A stretch of 64,000 nucleotides of DNA from Mucisphaera sp965279675 (lineage in GTDB: Bacteria; Planctomycetota; Phycisphaerae; Phycisphaerales; Phycisphaeraceae): positions 2,418,001 to 2,482,000 of the forward strand of contig NZ_CBDIIJ010000002.1 of NCBI RefSeq assembly GCF_965279675.1, read 5' to 3'. The translations under genes and the position numbers were made by a program. Of the stretch, positions 7,395 through 15,888 are shown piece after piece; within the stretch, counting starts at the first letter, position 1, and each line of letters begins with the position of its first letter. The notes beneath the pieces are model-generated. The model was not told the DNA's origin. It did not search any database and saw nothing but the letters and a program-made list of their open reading frames with translations.

Positions 7395-8549
7395 TCAGGC
7401 GGCCCGGCGGGTTTTGCGGTCGAGCAGGTGGTCGTAGATCCGGATGACCTTCTGCATGCGCTGGTCGAAGGTGAAGTGGTTTTCGATGCGCTGGCGACCT
7501 GCCAGGGCGAGTTGCTGGCGGGCGTTGTCGTCTTCGAGCAGGTTGGCGATGGGCTGGATCCAGTTGGTGACGGGGCCGGCGAGCAGGCGGCCGGCGTTGC
7601 CATGATCGAGGAGGTCCGGGACCCCGCCTACGGGTGTGGCGGCGACGGCGGTGGATCGGGCCATGGCTTCGAGGAGGGCGTTGGGTAGGCCTTCCTTGTC
7701 GCTTGGCAGGAGGACGAGGTCGGCGGCTTCGAGGAGGGCGGCTGTCTGGTTGAGCCAGCCGTGGAAGACAACGCGGTCGGTGACGCCGAGGGTGGCTGCC
7801 TGGTCCTGGAGTTCGGCGCGGAGCGGACCGTCGCCTGCGAGGTGGAGTTCGGCGTCGATCTGTTTCTTCTGTAGTTCGTAGAGGAGGGCGATGGCGCGGT
7901 CGATGCGTTTCTCGCCTGAGAGGCGGGCGGAGACTGCAATGACCTTGCGGTTGGGGTCGATGCCCAGGGCTTGCCTGGCTTGTGCGGTTGTCTGTGTTCG
8001 CTGGTTGGCCTGATGGTCGATGCCGTTGGGGACGTAGGTGAGGTGGTTGTCGTTGACACCTGCTTGTCGGGCGGCATCGGCGAGGTCGGGGCTGACGACG
8101 AGGACGTGGTGATAGCCTCTGAGGCACTGCCGGCCGACTTCGTAGAGCACCTGGGCTTTGCGGTCGGCGTGGACGTAACCGTGGAGGGTGGAGACGAGGC
8201 GCATGGGGAGCACGCCTTTGAGCATGAGGCCGATGGCCTCGCTTTTGTAGTCGTGGGCGTGCCAGATCCGGACTTCGAGGTCGTGGCAGAGCTGGGCGAG
8301 TCTGAATGCGGTGCCGACGTCGAGGGCACCGCGGTCGGGAATGGTGAAGACGGGTGCGTGGCGTTGGCGGGCGCGTTCGAGGATGGGCTGGATGCCGTCG
8401 TGATCGGGCGGGTGGATGTAGGCGATGGCGGCGCGGTAGCCGGCGGCCTTGAGGTGTTTGATGGAGTGGAGGATGGTTTTGTCGGGACCGCCGCCTCGGT
8501 CGGCAAGGACGCGGACGTGCAGGACGGTGGGTCGGAGGGAGAGCTTCAT
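7395..8549 (-). CDS. GT4-family glycosyltransferase (group 1)
   Basis: The 384-residue protein has the GT-B layout. An N-terminal Rossmann domain opens with a Gly-rich loop (LADRGGGPDKTIL) and contains HAHDYKSE. A C-terminal nucleotide-sugar domain carries the linker NRKVIAVSARLSGEKRID, the stretch LHLAGDGPLRAELQ, and the retaining E-x7-E motif in LLPSDKEGLPNALLEAMA, around residues 285-300. Such enzymes transfer a sugar from an activated donor to a growing surface glycan at the inner face of the membrane. It is the last gene of a minus-strand run (ligase, radical SAM, GT4), with 21 bases to the upstream gene, so co-transcription is likely. Donor and acceptor cannot be read from sequence. Confidence 0.85.
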   Translation of the reverse strand: MKLSLRPTVLHVRVLADRGGGPDKTILHSIKHLKAAGYRAAIAYIHPPDHDGIQPILERARQRHAPVFTIPDRGALDVGTAFRLAQLCHDLEVRIWHAHDYKSEAIGLMLKGVLPMRLVSTLHGYVHADRKAQVLYEVGRQCLRGYHHVLVVSPDLADAARQAGVNDNHLTYVPNGIDHQANQRTQTTAQARQALGIDPNRKVIAVSARLSGEKRIDRAIALLYELQKKQIDAELHLAGDGPLRAELQDQAATLGVTDRVVFHGWLNQTAALLEAADLVLLPSDKEGLPNALLEAMARSTAVAATPVGGVPDLLDHGNAGRLLAGPVTNWIQPIANLLEDDNARQQLALAGRQRIENHFTFDQRMQKVIRIYDHLLDRKTRRAA

Positions 8550-8570
8550 GGCATGACCTGTGGTTGTGGG

Positions 8571-9818
8571 TTAGAGCATGAAGCCGGGGCAGGTGGCGCA
8601 GGCGTTGTTTTCGGCGTCTTTGTCGGAGAGCTTCTTCGTGAAACTGCGTCTGGCTGCTCGGTATTGCGCTCCGTTCCAGACTTTGGCGAAGCCGTGCTCG
8701 AAGACATTGCCCATGTCCTCGGCGGGGTCGAAGGACCCGCAGCAGGTGACGACTTCGCCGTCCCAGTTGATGACGGATTGCCGCCAGGGCCAGTCGCAGT
8801 TGAAGATCTTGGAGCCGTTGAAGCTATCGGCGTCGAGGGGTTTGCCGTCGAGGAGGTCGCGGTAGGGTTCGAGGGCGTACTCGTCTTCTTCGGGCAGCCA
8901 TTTCTGGATGTGCGAGCGGATTCGCTGTTCGAGGACGTCTTCGGCGAGGCCGAGGGGGACGAGCTGCTTGTCCTGGTTCTGGAAGCGGATGTTGAGGGAG
9001 GGGGTGCTGAAGACGGCTTTGCAGCCGAGTTCATCGGCGAGTTTCTGGAAGGCGTCGCGCTCGTGTTGGTTGTATTTGGTGACGACGAAGTTGAGCTGGA
9101 TGTGGGGTGTTTTGGAGCCCATGGCGTCGCGGGTTTTGAGGATGTGCTTGAGTTTGGCGAGTGTGTCGTCGAAGCTTTTGCCGGGCTGGTAGATGGCGAA
9201 GGTTTCCTGGGTGGCTCCGTGGAGCGAGCAGGTCATGAGGTCGAGGCCGGACTCGACGAGTCGGGTGGCCTGGTCCTTGGTTTCGCCTTTGCGGGGGTCG
9301 ATCTTGAAGGCGTGGAGGTTGGAGCTGATGTAGGTCCAGATACCGCGGTCGTGGGCGTAGCTGATCATGTCGTAGATGTCGGGGACGATGAGGGGGTCTC
9401 CCCACATGGAGAGGTCGAGCGCGTGGAGGTGCCACTTGAGTTCGTCGATGAGCTTCTTGTAGTTGGCGGTGTCCATCTTGCCTTTGGGGCGGCCTTCGAG
9501 GCCGATGCCGGTGGGGCAGAGCTGGCATTTGGTGTTGCAGATGTTGGTGGACTCGATCTTCATGGCGTAGGGGCGTCCCCAGACGGTTTCCGTCTTGAAG
9601 TAGAACTGGACGTTGACCGCGGCCATGTTGATGAGTTTGGCGAAGGTGTAGTAGCGATGGTTGCGGTAGAGGTGGTAGACGCCTTTGGCGGCGATATCGA
9701 TGGCGGCGCCTACGGCGGCGAGGCCGCGCCAGGTTTTGTTCAGGCGTCGTCGCCAGCTTCCGGTGCGCTTGACGATGCGTGCGAGTCCGGCGTCGAGATC
9801 GATGGCGATGGCAGTCAT
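8571..9818 (-). CDS. Radical SAM protein with SPASM domain
   Basis: I place the start at the ATG at 9818, six bases below the stop of the upstream ligase gene; the frame is open further but would overlap that gene. The 415-residue product has the radical SAM cluster motif CNTKCQLC (C-x3-C-x2-C) at about residues 93-100, a SAM-binding LDLSMWGDPL stretch, and a C-terminal SPASM-like region. That region contains CDWPW, VVTCCGSFD and a final CATCPGFML, enough cysteines to bind one or two extra Fe-S clusters. SPASM enzymes often modify peptides or sugars. Between a ligase and a glycosyltransferase, it most likely alters a surface glycan or its protein carrier; the reaction is unknown. Confidence 0.8.
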   Translation of the reverse strand: MTAIAIDLDAGLARIVKRTGSWRRRLNKTWRGLAAVGAAIDIAAKGVYHLYRNHRYYTFAKLINMAAVNVQFYFKTETVWGRPYAMKIESTNICNTKCQLCPTGIGLEGRPKGKMDTANYKKLIDELKWHLHALDLSMWGDPLIVPDIYDMISYAHDRGIWTYISSNLHAFKIDPRKGETKDQATRLVESGLDLMTCSLHGATQETFAIYQPGKSFDDTLAKLKHILKTRDAMGSKTPHIQLNFVVTKYNQHERDAFQKLADELGCKAVFSTPSLNIRFQNQDKQLVPLGLAEDVLEQRIRSHIQKWLPEEDEYALEPYRDLLDGKPLDADSFNGSKIFNCDWPWRQSVINWDGEVVTCCGSFDPAEDMGNVFEHGFAKVWNGAQYRAARRSFTKKLSDKDAENNACATCPGFML

Positions 9819-9823
9819 CGTGA

Positions 9824-11224
9824 TTAAGCTCCACGCAGCCGGAGTCCGGCTGGCAGGGGTTGATGGCTCGTGGGTTTGGGGCCGGGGACGAGCCAGGGTT
9901 CGGGTTCGTTGCCTGGCGTGAGTTCTTCGGGTTCGGTCTGTTGCAGCCGGTTTCGCAATGCGGTGGGCACGACGGCTCCGAGGACGATAAGCAGCCATGC
10001 GAACTCGAAGACTTCAAGGGAGAGGAAGACCCCGCCGACGAGGAAGGTGACGAGGCTGGTCTGGAGCCCGATGCAGACGAGGGCTGATTGCCTGAGGTCG
10101 TTCTGGACGTCCGGGTCGAGTTCCTTCTGATTCTTCAGGGTTCGGGTGGCCTGTTTGGCGACGGAGCCGAGGTTGTAGAAGGCGATGCCGACGATGGTGA
10201 GGTAGAGTGCAAGCGCGGGGATGCCGGAGTCTGCTGATATCTGCAGGTACTGGTTGTGGACGGTTCGGTTGGGGTTCTGGGTTCCGTAGTTCTGGATGAG
10301 CAGCGGCGAGTTGCGGATACCTGTGCCGAGGATGGGGTGGTCCATGGTGATGGCCCATGCGGCGGACCAGGTGACGAAGCGGGACTGGGCGGAGGGATCG
10401 GTGTCGTAGTGCTGCGCGGAGAGGAATTCCTGGCGGATCTCGGGGCCTGCGAGGACGGCCATCGCAACGACGAGGATCACTGCTCCGCCGGCGGCCTGCC
10501 AGCGGGGTGTGTGGCGGCAGGCAAGCCAGAGCAGGCCGGCACAGCCGGCGACCATGGCCCCTCGGGAGTAGCTGAGCATGGTGGCGTGGATCATGAAGAG
10601 GCCGGCGGCGGCTGCGGCGATGCGCAGCCAGAGTCGGCCGGGCCCGCCTGCCCCCATAGCGAAGGCGTAGGCGATGGGGATGCCCATGGCCATCATGAGC
10701 CCGGCGCCGTTGTTATCCAGACCTGCGTAGCCGCGATGGAAGATGTCCATGCGGTAGCCTTCGAAGAGGTACTGGTAGTTGAAGGTGTAGGCGACGTAGC
10801 CGACGCCAACCATGATCATGAGTGCCATCGCACGGATCTGCCAGAGACGTTCGATGACGAGCATGGCGAGGACGGCGACGAGGAGGACTTTGGCGTATTC
10901 CATGCCCCAGACGCGGGCGCTGTGGGTGTCGTAGGCGGTGAGCGTGCTGAGCAGCAGGCAGATGGAGAAGCCCATGAGTGCGATCAGGACGGGTGTCAGG
11001 CGGATGCGCTTGAACAGGCCGGAGAGGTGCAAGAACACAGACAGGAACAGGAGGCAGGCGGCGACGAGCGACCAGCGGACCTCCATGGGCAGGGCCCAGT
11101 TCCAGAGGGCCTGGGGGCGCATGACGGCGAGGCCGTAGTAGAGCAGCAGCGGCCAGAACGGCGAGATCATGGCGCCGATGGTGGTCAGGAGGACCAGCGT
11201 GCTGAGGAGGAGGAACTGCTTCAC
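9824..11224 (-). CDS. O-antigen ligase/polymerase-like membrane protein (exosortase-type O-glycosylation ligase relative)
   Basis: Start is a GTG with AAAGG five bases upstream. The 466-residue protein has about ten to twelve membrane helices. One large periplasmic loop near residues 280-330 carries SRFVTWSAAWAITMDHPILG and GTGIRNSPLL, the Wzy_C signature shared by O-antigen ligases and polymerases. The N-terminus (PFWPLLLYYGLAVMRPQ) resembles the family of putative O-glycosylation ligases found with exosortase systems. It would polymerise glycans or attach them to lipid or protein outside the inner membrane. The C-terminal 40 residues are proline-rich and cytoplasmic-looking. It heads the ligase-radical SAM-GT4 run. 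Confidence 0.8.
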   Translation of the reverse strand: MKQFLLLSTLVLLTTIGAMISPFWPLLLYYGLAVMRPQALWNWALPMEVRWSLVAACLLFLSVFLHLSGLFKRIRLTPVLIALMGFSICLLLSTLTAYDTHSARVWGMEYAKVLLVAVLAMLVIERLWQIRAMALMIMVGVGYVAYTFNYQYLFEGYRMDIFHRGYAGLDNNGAGLMMAMGIPIAYAFAMGAGGPGRLWLRIAAAAAGLFMIHATMLSYSRGAMVAGCAGLLWLACRHTPRWQAAGGAVILVVAMAVLAGPEIRQEFLSAQHYDTDPSAQSRFVTWSAAWAITMDHPILGTGIRNSPLLIQNYGTQNPNRTVHNQYLQISADSGIPALALYLTIVGIAFYNLGSVAKQATRTLKNQKELDPDVQNDLRQSALVCIGLQTSLVTFLVGGVFLSLEVFEFAWLLIVLGAVVPTALRNRLQQTEPEELTPGNEPEPWLVPGPKPTSHQPLPAGLRLRGA

Positions 11225-11257
11225 GACGGCCTTTCGGGTCCGCGGGGCGATTGGGAG

Positions 11258-11304
11258 AGCCTGGGCGCAGGCTTTCCGCTACAGACCGGATCGTCGGCAC
11301 GATC
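11258..11304. repeat. Two short perfect inverted repeats in a divergent intergenic region
   Basis: AGCCTG-GGCG-CAGGCT (11258-11273) and GATCGT-CGGC-ACGATC (11289-11304) lie in the 204-base gap between the divergent ligase and glycosyltransferase-like genes. They could be operators or leader hairpins for either glycan gene set. Nothing else in this gap was recognised. Confidence 0.4.
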
Positions 11305-11428
11305 GGGGCAGGCCTTAAGGTCCGATTCGCTGGAAAGCTGCGGGGTTTGGCGGGGCTGATTACCGGCCTGTGGCTGTGTCTGTCGACGGCGAGTCGGGGT
11401 TAGGTCGATTCAGGAGGGGTAAGGACCC

Positions 11429-12544
11429 TTGCCTGTGACGAAGCTATCAGCGACCGACGCTCGAAATGATCTGTTTTGTGATGAGCCTTCACTGGCCCAG
11501 CGGTTTCGGTGGCTGGGGACGCGGGCTTTGCTGCGACCGTTGGTGCGTTGGCGTCCGATCGAGGCTCCGCTGCTGGGGTACACGCTCGTGATGGGTGCGA
11601 CGCGTGGTTTGATGCCTTTGATCGATCTGCATCTGCGCTTGATCGAGCGTCAGGACCGGACGGGGCTGGAAGAGATACTAGTGGTAGTGGATGGGCCCTT
11701 GCAGGGTGTTCGCGATGAGGTGACGGGGTTGCGGGAGCGGTGGTCTCACTTGCCGGTGCGATTTGTGGGTTACGGGCTGTTTCAGAGCTTGGTGCTGGAT
11801 GCGATCGGCTGGTCGAAGTGCTACTCGTGGGCGTCCTGGACGATTGGGCTGTCGAAAGTTCGGAGTCGGCATGTGCTGCTGCATGATTTCGATGCGTTCC
11901 TGCTAGAGCCGGATTTTCTCAGGCAGCGGCATCAGTTGATTCGAGGTCTGGATGCGGTTTTTTTAGGTGTGGAGCGTTACAGGCACCCGCCTGTGCTGGC
12001 GTCGGATGGTTTGGTGGGTACGTGGGAGATGATGCTGGATGCGGCCTGGGTGCGTCGTCGGGCCAGGCCGATTGATGTGTTCAATGTTCGCAGCGAGGTG
12101 GGTGGTCGTCGTGTGGATCTCGATACGTTTCATGCCTTGCAGGCTCGGGCCGGGGCTGTGTTTGAGCCGGCTTCGGTCGGTGCTTTGGTTCATGCGACGC
12201 AGATGATCTGTCAGGCCGGTCAGGTTGAGCGGCAGGGGGGCTGTGTGGCACCTCGAAATATGACGACGCCTCTTATTCCTTATCTGTACGAGGCGGCGGG
12301 GCAATCTGGTGCGATGAAGCGCGCGGTGATCGAGGATCGCTCGATCTATCTGCTTGGTCAGCGGGTTGGACTGGCGCAGCTCACGCGTGATCGGGTCCAT
12401 GGTCTGCGGACGATGGCTTCGGCAATCGATCGGGTGCTTGTTGGGAAGCTGCGTCCTGAGGCTGAGGCGTATTTCGATCGGCTGGACGCGGTGGCGGTGG
12501 CTAATGAGTCGAACGGTGGCTCTGATCTGAAGGCGGCGGCTTGA
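11429..12544 (+). CDS. Glycosyltransferase-like protein of unknown specificity
   Basis: The TTG at 11429 follows AGGAGGGG by about nine bases; a GTG two codons on is possible. The 371-residue protein is not confidently recognised. Visible features are an early strand followed by TRGLMPLIDLHLRLIE, an ILVVVDGPL segment like the D-containing second strand of GT-A folds, and RHVLLHDFDAFLLEP near residue 150, which resembles a metal-binding DxD motif. The C-terminal 120 residues look helical. The gene is ten bases upstream of a sulfotransferase gene on the same strand and diverges from the ligase gene, so a role in building the sulfated surface glycan is likely but inferred. Confidence 0.6.
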   Translation: MPVTKLSATDARNDLFCDEPSLAQRFRWLGTRALLRPLVRWRPIEAPLLGYTLVMGATRGLMPLIDLHLRLIERQDRTGLEEILVVVDGPLQGVRDEVTGLRERWSHLPVRFVGYGLFQSLVLDAIGWSKCYSWASWTIGLSKVRSRHVLLHDFDAFLLEPDFLRQRHQLIRGLDAVFLGVERYRHPPVLASDGLVGTWEMMLDAAWVRRRARPIDVFNVRSEVGGRRVDLDTFHALQARAGAVFEPASVGALVHATQMICQAGQVERQGGCVAPRNMTTPLIPYLYEAAGQSGAMKRAVIEDRSIYLLGQRVGLAQLTRDRVHGLRTMASAIDRVLVGKLRPEAEAYFDRLDAVAVANESNGGSDLKAAA

Positions 12545-12554
12545 GGAGTCTGCG

Positions 12555-13466
12555 ATGACGATGATGGCTTCGGAGCCGGGTGTCGGGAGAAAGTCGGTAG
12601 CGACGGCTGGTCGTTTGCCGAGTTTTCTGATTGTTGGCGCGGCGAAGTCGGGAACGACAACGCTCTGGCATCTGCTGCGTCAGCATCCCGAGGTGTACGT
12701 GCCTGCGGTGAAGGAGCCGTGGTTTTTTTCGCATCACTACGAGCGAGGCCTGGGGTGGTACGAGGGTCTGTTTGACGGGGCGGTCGGTGAGAAGGCGCTG
12801 GGTGAGGCGTCGGTGACGTACACGATGCGGGAGAGTTATCCGCGGGTGGCGGAGCGCATCGCAAGGGACCTGCCGTACGTGAAGCTGATCTATCTGGTGA
12901 GGCATCCGCTTGAGCAGATCGAGTCGATGTATCTGCAGCGGCGGAAGGTATCGGGGCATCGGATGCCGCATGATTTCAATCGAGCGATTCGGGAGCGGCC
13001 GGCGCTGGTAGATGGGGCCTGTTATGCGCGGCAGTGGGGTGTGTATGCCGGGTTGTTTTCGGCTGAGCAGATGCTGCCGGTGTTGTTTGAGGATCTGAAA
13101 GCGGACCCGCATGGGACGCTGGCTCGAGTGCTGGATTTCATTGGTGTCGATTCTGGTTTTGAGCCGGAGGATCGTCGGGTTCGTAATGTGTCTTCGGGGC
13201 ACACGGTGGACACACATGCGGCGTCGTGGCTTCGGCGGATGCCGGGTTTCCGGTGGGTGGCGGATCGGTCGCCTCGGTCGGTGATTCGGATAGCTAGGGG
13301 GGTCCTGAAGCGGCCTATCACTGAGCGTCCGGGTTGGACGCGGGAGACGCTGGCTCGGGTTCTAGGTGAGGTGCGTCCTGAGGCTGATCGGATGCTTGCG
13401 ATCCTCGGGAAGCCAGCGGCTACTTGGGATCTCTCGGAGCGGGCGGTGCGGGTGGCTGAACGATAG
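12555..13466 (+). CDS. Sulfotransferase family protein
   Basis: ATG with GAGGAG six bases upstream. The 303-residue protein has the PAPS-dependent sulfotransferase layout. The 5'-phosphosulfate loop is FLIVGAAKSGTTTLWHLL (Lys31). KEPWFF follows, and the 3'-phosphate site is LIYLVRHPLEQIESMY near residue 116, with the conserved arginine and serine. LFEDLKADP is the usual C-terminal strand. Such enzymes move sulfate from PAPS to a sugar hydroxyl. The gene shares a transcription unit with the preceding glycosyltransferase-like gene, so the acceptor is probably the local surface polysaccharide or a glycoprotein. Confidence 0.85.
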   Translation: MTMMASEPGVGRKSVATAGRLPSFLIVGAAKSGTTTLWHLLRQHPEVYVPAVKEPWFFSHHYERGLGWYEGLFDGAVGEKALGEASVTYTMRESYPRVAERIARDLPYVKLIYLVRHPLEQIESMYLQRRKVSGHRMPHDFNRAIRERPALVDGACYARQWGVYAGLFSAEQMLPVLFEDLKADPHGTLARVLDFIGVDSGFEPEDRRVRNVSSGHTVDTHAASWLRRMPGFRWVADRSPRSVIRIARGVLKRPITERPGWTRETLARVLGEVRPEADRMLAILGKPAATWDLSERAVRVAER

Positions 13467-13493
13467 ATAGTTGGCCGGGTCTGGCGTGGCGAC

Positions 13494-13540
13494 TGCCAGA
13501 ATCTGGCAAGCACGGTTATGGTTCTGGCCGCGTGGCGGCC
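13494..13540. terminator. Paired hairpins between convergent genes
   Basis: TGCCAG-AAT-CTGGCA (13494-13508) and GGCCGC-GTG-GCGGCC (13526-13540) lie in the 92-base gap between the convergent sulfotransferase and cysteine-desulfurase-like genes. Both stems are perfect, but neither is followed by a T-tract, so this is a candidate terminator pair rather than a clear intrinsic one. Confidence 0.45.
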
Positions 13541-13558
13541 GTGCCATCAGCTGGTGGG

Positions 13559-14749
13559 TTAAGCGGTGATGGAGGCTTTGGCTTCGGCGAGTTCGAAGAG
13601 GGCGTCGCAGGCGTATTTGACTTCCTGGTTGGAGAGGAAGGGGCCGAAGCTCAGGCGTGTGGTTCCGCCCAGGTCGTGGGTGCCGACGGTGGCATGGGCG
13701 AGGGGAGCGCAGTGGATGCCGGAGCGGGTGAGAATGCCAAAGCGTTCTTCGAGGTCGTTGGAGAGGTCGACGGGGCTGACGTAGCCGTCGATGCGGATGC
13801 TGAAGACCCCGCAGCGGTTGGCGACGCCGGGCGGTCCGTAGAGGTGGACGCCTGCGGACTCGGCAGAGGTGAGCCCTTCGAGCATGACTTTGACGAGTCC
13901 CTGTTCGTGGGCCCAGAGCTTGTCGATGCCTTTACTGAGGATCCAGCCGACACCCTCGGAGAGACCGATGAGGCCGATGGCGTTGTGGCTGCCGGGCTCG
14001 TACTTGTCGGGCATGAAATCGGGTTGGACGTCGAGTTCGGAGACGGAGCCGGTGCCGCCTTCGCGGACGGTCTGGAGCTGTTTCTCGAGGCCGGGTCGGA
14101 TGTAGAGCCCGCCGGTGCCGAGCGGGCCAAGGAGGCCTTTGTGTCCGGGGAAGGCGAGGAGGTCAATGCAGTCGCGCTGGACGTCGATGGGGAGGTGGCC
14201 GATGGTCTGTGCGGCGTCAACGAGCAGGGGAACGGCCATCTCGCGACAGACTTTGCCGATCTCGGCGATTGGCTGGACGGTGCCGGTGACGTTGGAGCCG
14301 TGGACAACGGCGACGAGTCGGGTGTTCTTTTGGATGGCTTGGCGGATGTCGTCAGGATCGACAACGCCTGAGGTGGGATCGCATTCGACGCGGGTCTGTT
14401 CGACGCCGGCGTCATCGACGAGTTTGTTGAGGGGGCGGAGGACGGAGTTGTGGTCCATCCATGTAGTGACGACGTGGTCGCCTGGGCGGACGAGCCCACG
14501 GATACCGAGGTTGAGGGCGTCGGAGGTGTTGAGGGTGAAGATGACGTGGTTCGGGTTTTCGCCGTGGATGAGCTGGTTGATGCGCTCGCGGCAGAGGTTG
14601 AGCAGGGCTCCGGCTTCCTGGGCTTCGGTGTAGGCGCCTCGGCCGGGGCTGGCGCCGATCTCGGTGGCGAAGCGGGTCATGGCTTCGGCGACCGCGGGTG
14701 GCTTGGGGAAGCTCGTGGCGGCGTTGTCCATGTAAATGCGTTGGTTCAC
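13559..14749 (-). CDS. Class V aminotransferase / cysteine desulfurase family protein
   Basis: Start is a GTG with a near-perfect GGAGGT six bases upstream. The 396-residue enzyme begins IYMDNAATSFPKP and has FTLNTSDALN, the cofactor aspartate in LLVDAAQTIGHLPIDV (Asp178), the PLP lysine in FPGHKGLLGPLGTGG (Lys204) and a catalytic-loop cysteine in SGIHCAPLAH near residue 353. This is the NifS/SufS-like group of unassigned cysteine desulfurases that mobilise sulfur from cysteine as a persulfide. No Isc, Suf or thiolation genes are adjacent, so the sulfur acceptor is unknown. It converges on the sulfotransferase gene. Confidence 0.85.
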   Translation of the reverse strand: MNQRIYMDNAATSFPKPPAVAEAMTRFATEIGASPGRGAYTEAQEAGALLNLCRERINQLIHGENPNHVIFTLNTSDALNLGIRGLVRPGDHVVTTWMDHNSVLRPLNKLVDDAGVEQTRVECDPTSGVVDPDDIRQAIQKNTRLVAVVHGSNVTGTVQPIAEIGKVCREMAVPLLVDAAQTIGHLPIDVQRDCIDLLAFPGHKGLLGPLGTGGLYIRPGLEKQLQTVREGGTGSVSELDVQPDFMPDKYEPGSHNAIGLIGLSEGVGWILSKGIDKLWAHEQGLVKVMLEGLTSAESAGVHLYGPPGVANRCGVFSIRIDGYVSPVDLSNDLEERFGILTRSGIHCAPLAHATVGTHDLGGTTRLSFGPFLSNQEVKYACDALFELAEAKASITA

Positions 14750-14837
14750 GGGTAGACCTCCGGAGAGATTCTAGGGTGAACGGCGGGGGATTCCATCCTG
14801 TGTTGACCCTTGTGCCCGTTGGCGGGAGGATTCTGCG

Positions 14838-15812
14838 ATGCGAAATCTCTTTCTGATAGCCATGGCTTTGGTGATGGCGGGCTGTGAGGCGGGGGGGGGG
14901 CGTGGTGGCTCGGTGATCGGGGTGGGTGGGGATCGTGAGGCGGTGGGTGCGTCGTCGGTGGTGGTTTACCTGGGGGCAGAGCGGCTGAGTCGGGAGGATC
15001 TGTATGAGGCGATGCCGCCTTCGGCCTGGGCTGCGGCATTGGCGGATCGGGTGGTTCGTCGGGGGATTGAGCGGCGGCTGACCGCTCGGGGGCTTGAGGT
15101 GAACGACGAGGATCTGGAGGCGGAACGAGAGCTGCTGATGCGGCAGTTGAGTCCCGATCCGGATGAGGCGGCGCGGCTGGTGCGGGAGCTTCGGCGGCGT
15201 GAGGGTTTGGACCTGGTGGCGTTCGAGGCGGTGCTGGAGCGATCTGCGGGTTTGCGGAAGCTGGTGGCCTCGGAGGTGGTGGTGGATGAAGCGGCGATTG
15301 AGCGGGCTTATGAGCTTCGGTATGGACCTCGGGTTCAGGCGAGATTGATCGTGGTGGACGAGTTGGCAACGGCTTCGGAGGTGCTGCGTCGGCTGGGTGA
15401 GGATGCATCGTTCGGGGCGTTGGCGGCGGAGCTGTCGACGGATCCTTCGGCGGTGCGGGGTGGGTTGCTGGAGCCGCTCAGTCCGTTGGATCCGACGTTG
15501 CCTGAGGCGATCCGCGCGGGTCTGCGGGGTTTGGCGGAGCGGCCGGCGGGGTTGTCGGACATCCTGGCGCTGGAGACGGGGTATGCGGTCTTGCGGTATG
15601 AGCGGACGGTGGAGCCGGATGAGCGGCCGCTTTCGGAGGTGCGTGATGATCTCGCGCGTGAGGTGCGGGCTCGTGCGGAGTCGCTGCGTATGCGGGAGCT
15701 GGCACGGGTCATCCTGAGTGAGGCGGATGTGACGGTGCTCGACCCGAGGTTGTCGGATGCGTGGCAGGAGAGGCGTCGGGCGACGTCGGCGACGGGTCTT
15801 CTAGAACGCTGA
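14838..15812 (+). CDS. Lipoprotein peptidyl-prolyl isomerase (PpiC/SurA-like)
   Basis: GGGAGGA lies seven bases before the ATG. The 324-residue product has a lipobox (ALVMAGC, Cys16), so it should be lipid-anchored on the periplasmic side. A helical region (about 50-150) resembles the SurA/PrsA N-terminal chaperone domain. A parvulin-like domain follows at about 165-255, with FGALAAELSTDPSAVRGG and SDILALETGYAVLRYE. It would help fold exported proteins, of which this window encodes many. A run of ten G residues codes for a poly-glycine linker right after the lipobox. The parvulin signature is somewhat degenerate, so isomerase activity is inferred. Confidence 0.75.
   Translation: MRNLFLIAMALVMAGCEAGGGRGGSVIGVGGDREAVGASSVVVYLGAERLSREDLYEAMPPSAWAAALADRVVRRGIERRLTARGLEVNDEDLEAERELLMRQLSPDPDEAARLVRELRRREGLDLVAFEAVLERSAGLRKLVASEVVVDEAAIERAYELRYGPRVQARLIVVDELATASEVLRRLGEDASFGALAAELSTDPSAVRGGLLEPLSPLDPTLPEAIRAGLRGLAERPAGLSDILALETGYAVLRYERTVEPDERPLSEVRDDLAREVRARAESLRMRELARVILSEADVTVLDPRLSDAWQERRRATSATGLLER
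14891..14900 (+). repeat. G10 homopolymer inside the PPIase lipoprotein gene
   Basis: Ten consecutive G bases begin three codons after the lipobox cysteine codon. Slippage by one base would shift the frame near codon 20 and silence the protein. Confidence 0.85.
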
Positions 15813-15888
15813 GGCGACCGGTTGCGATGACGGTGGACTCGGCGACCGATGATTACAATCGGGGATTATCTGATGGAGATGGATTGAT

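Noticed and set aside
7971..9827. A 618-codon open frame on the plus strand
   Set aside because: It is antisense to the glycosyltransferase and radical SAM genes, both with clear motifs. Its product is Val/Gly/Glu/Asp-rich low complexity, as expected from the mirror of GC-rich coding sequence.
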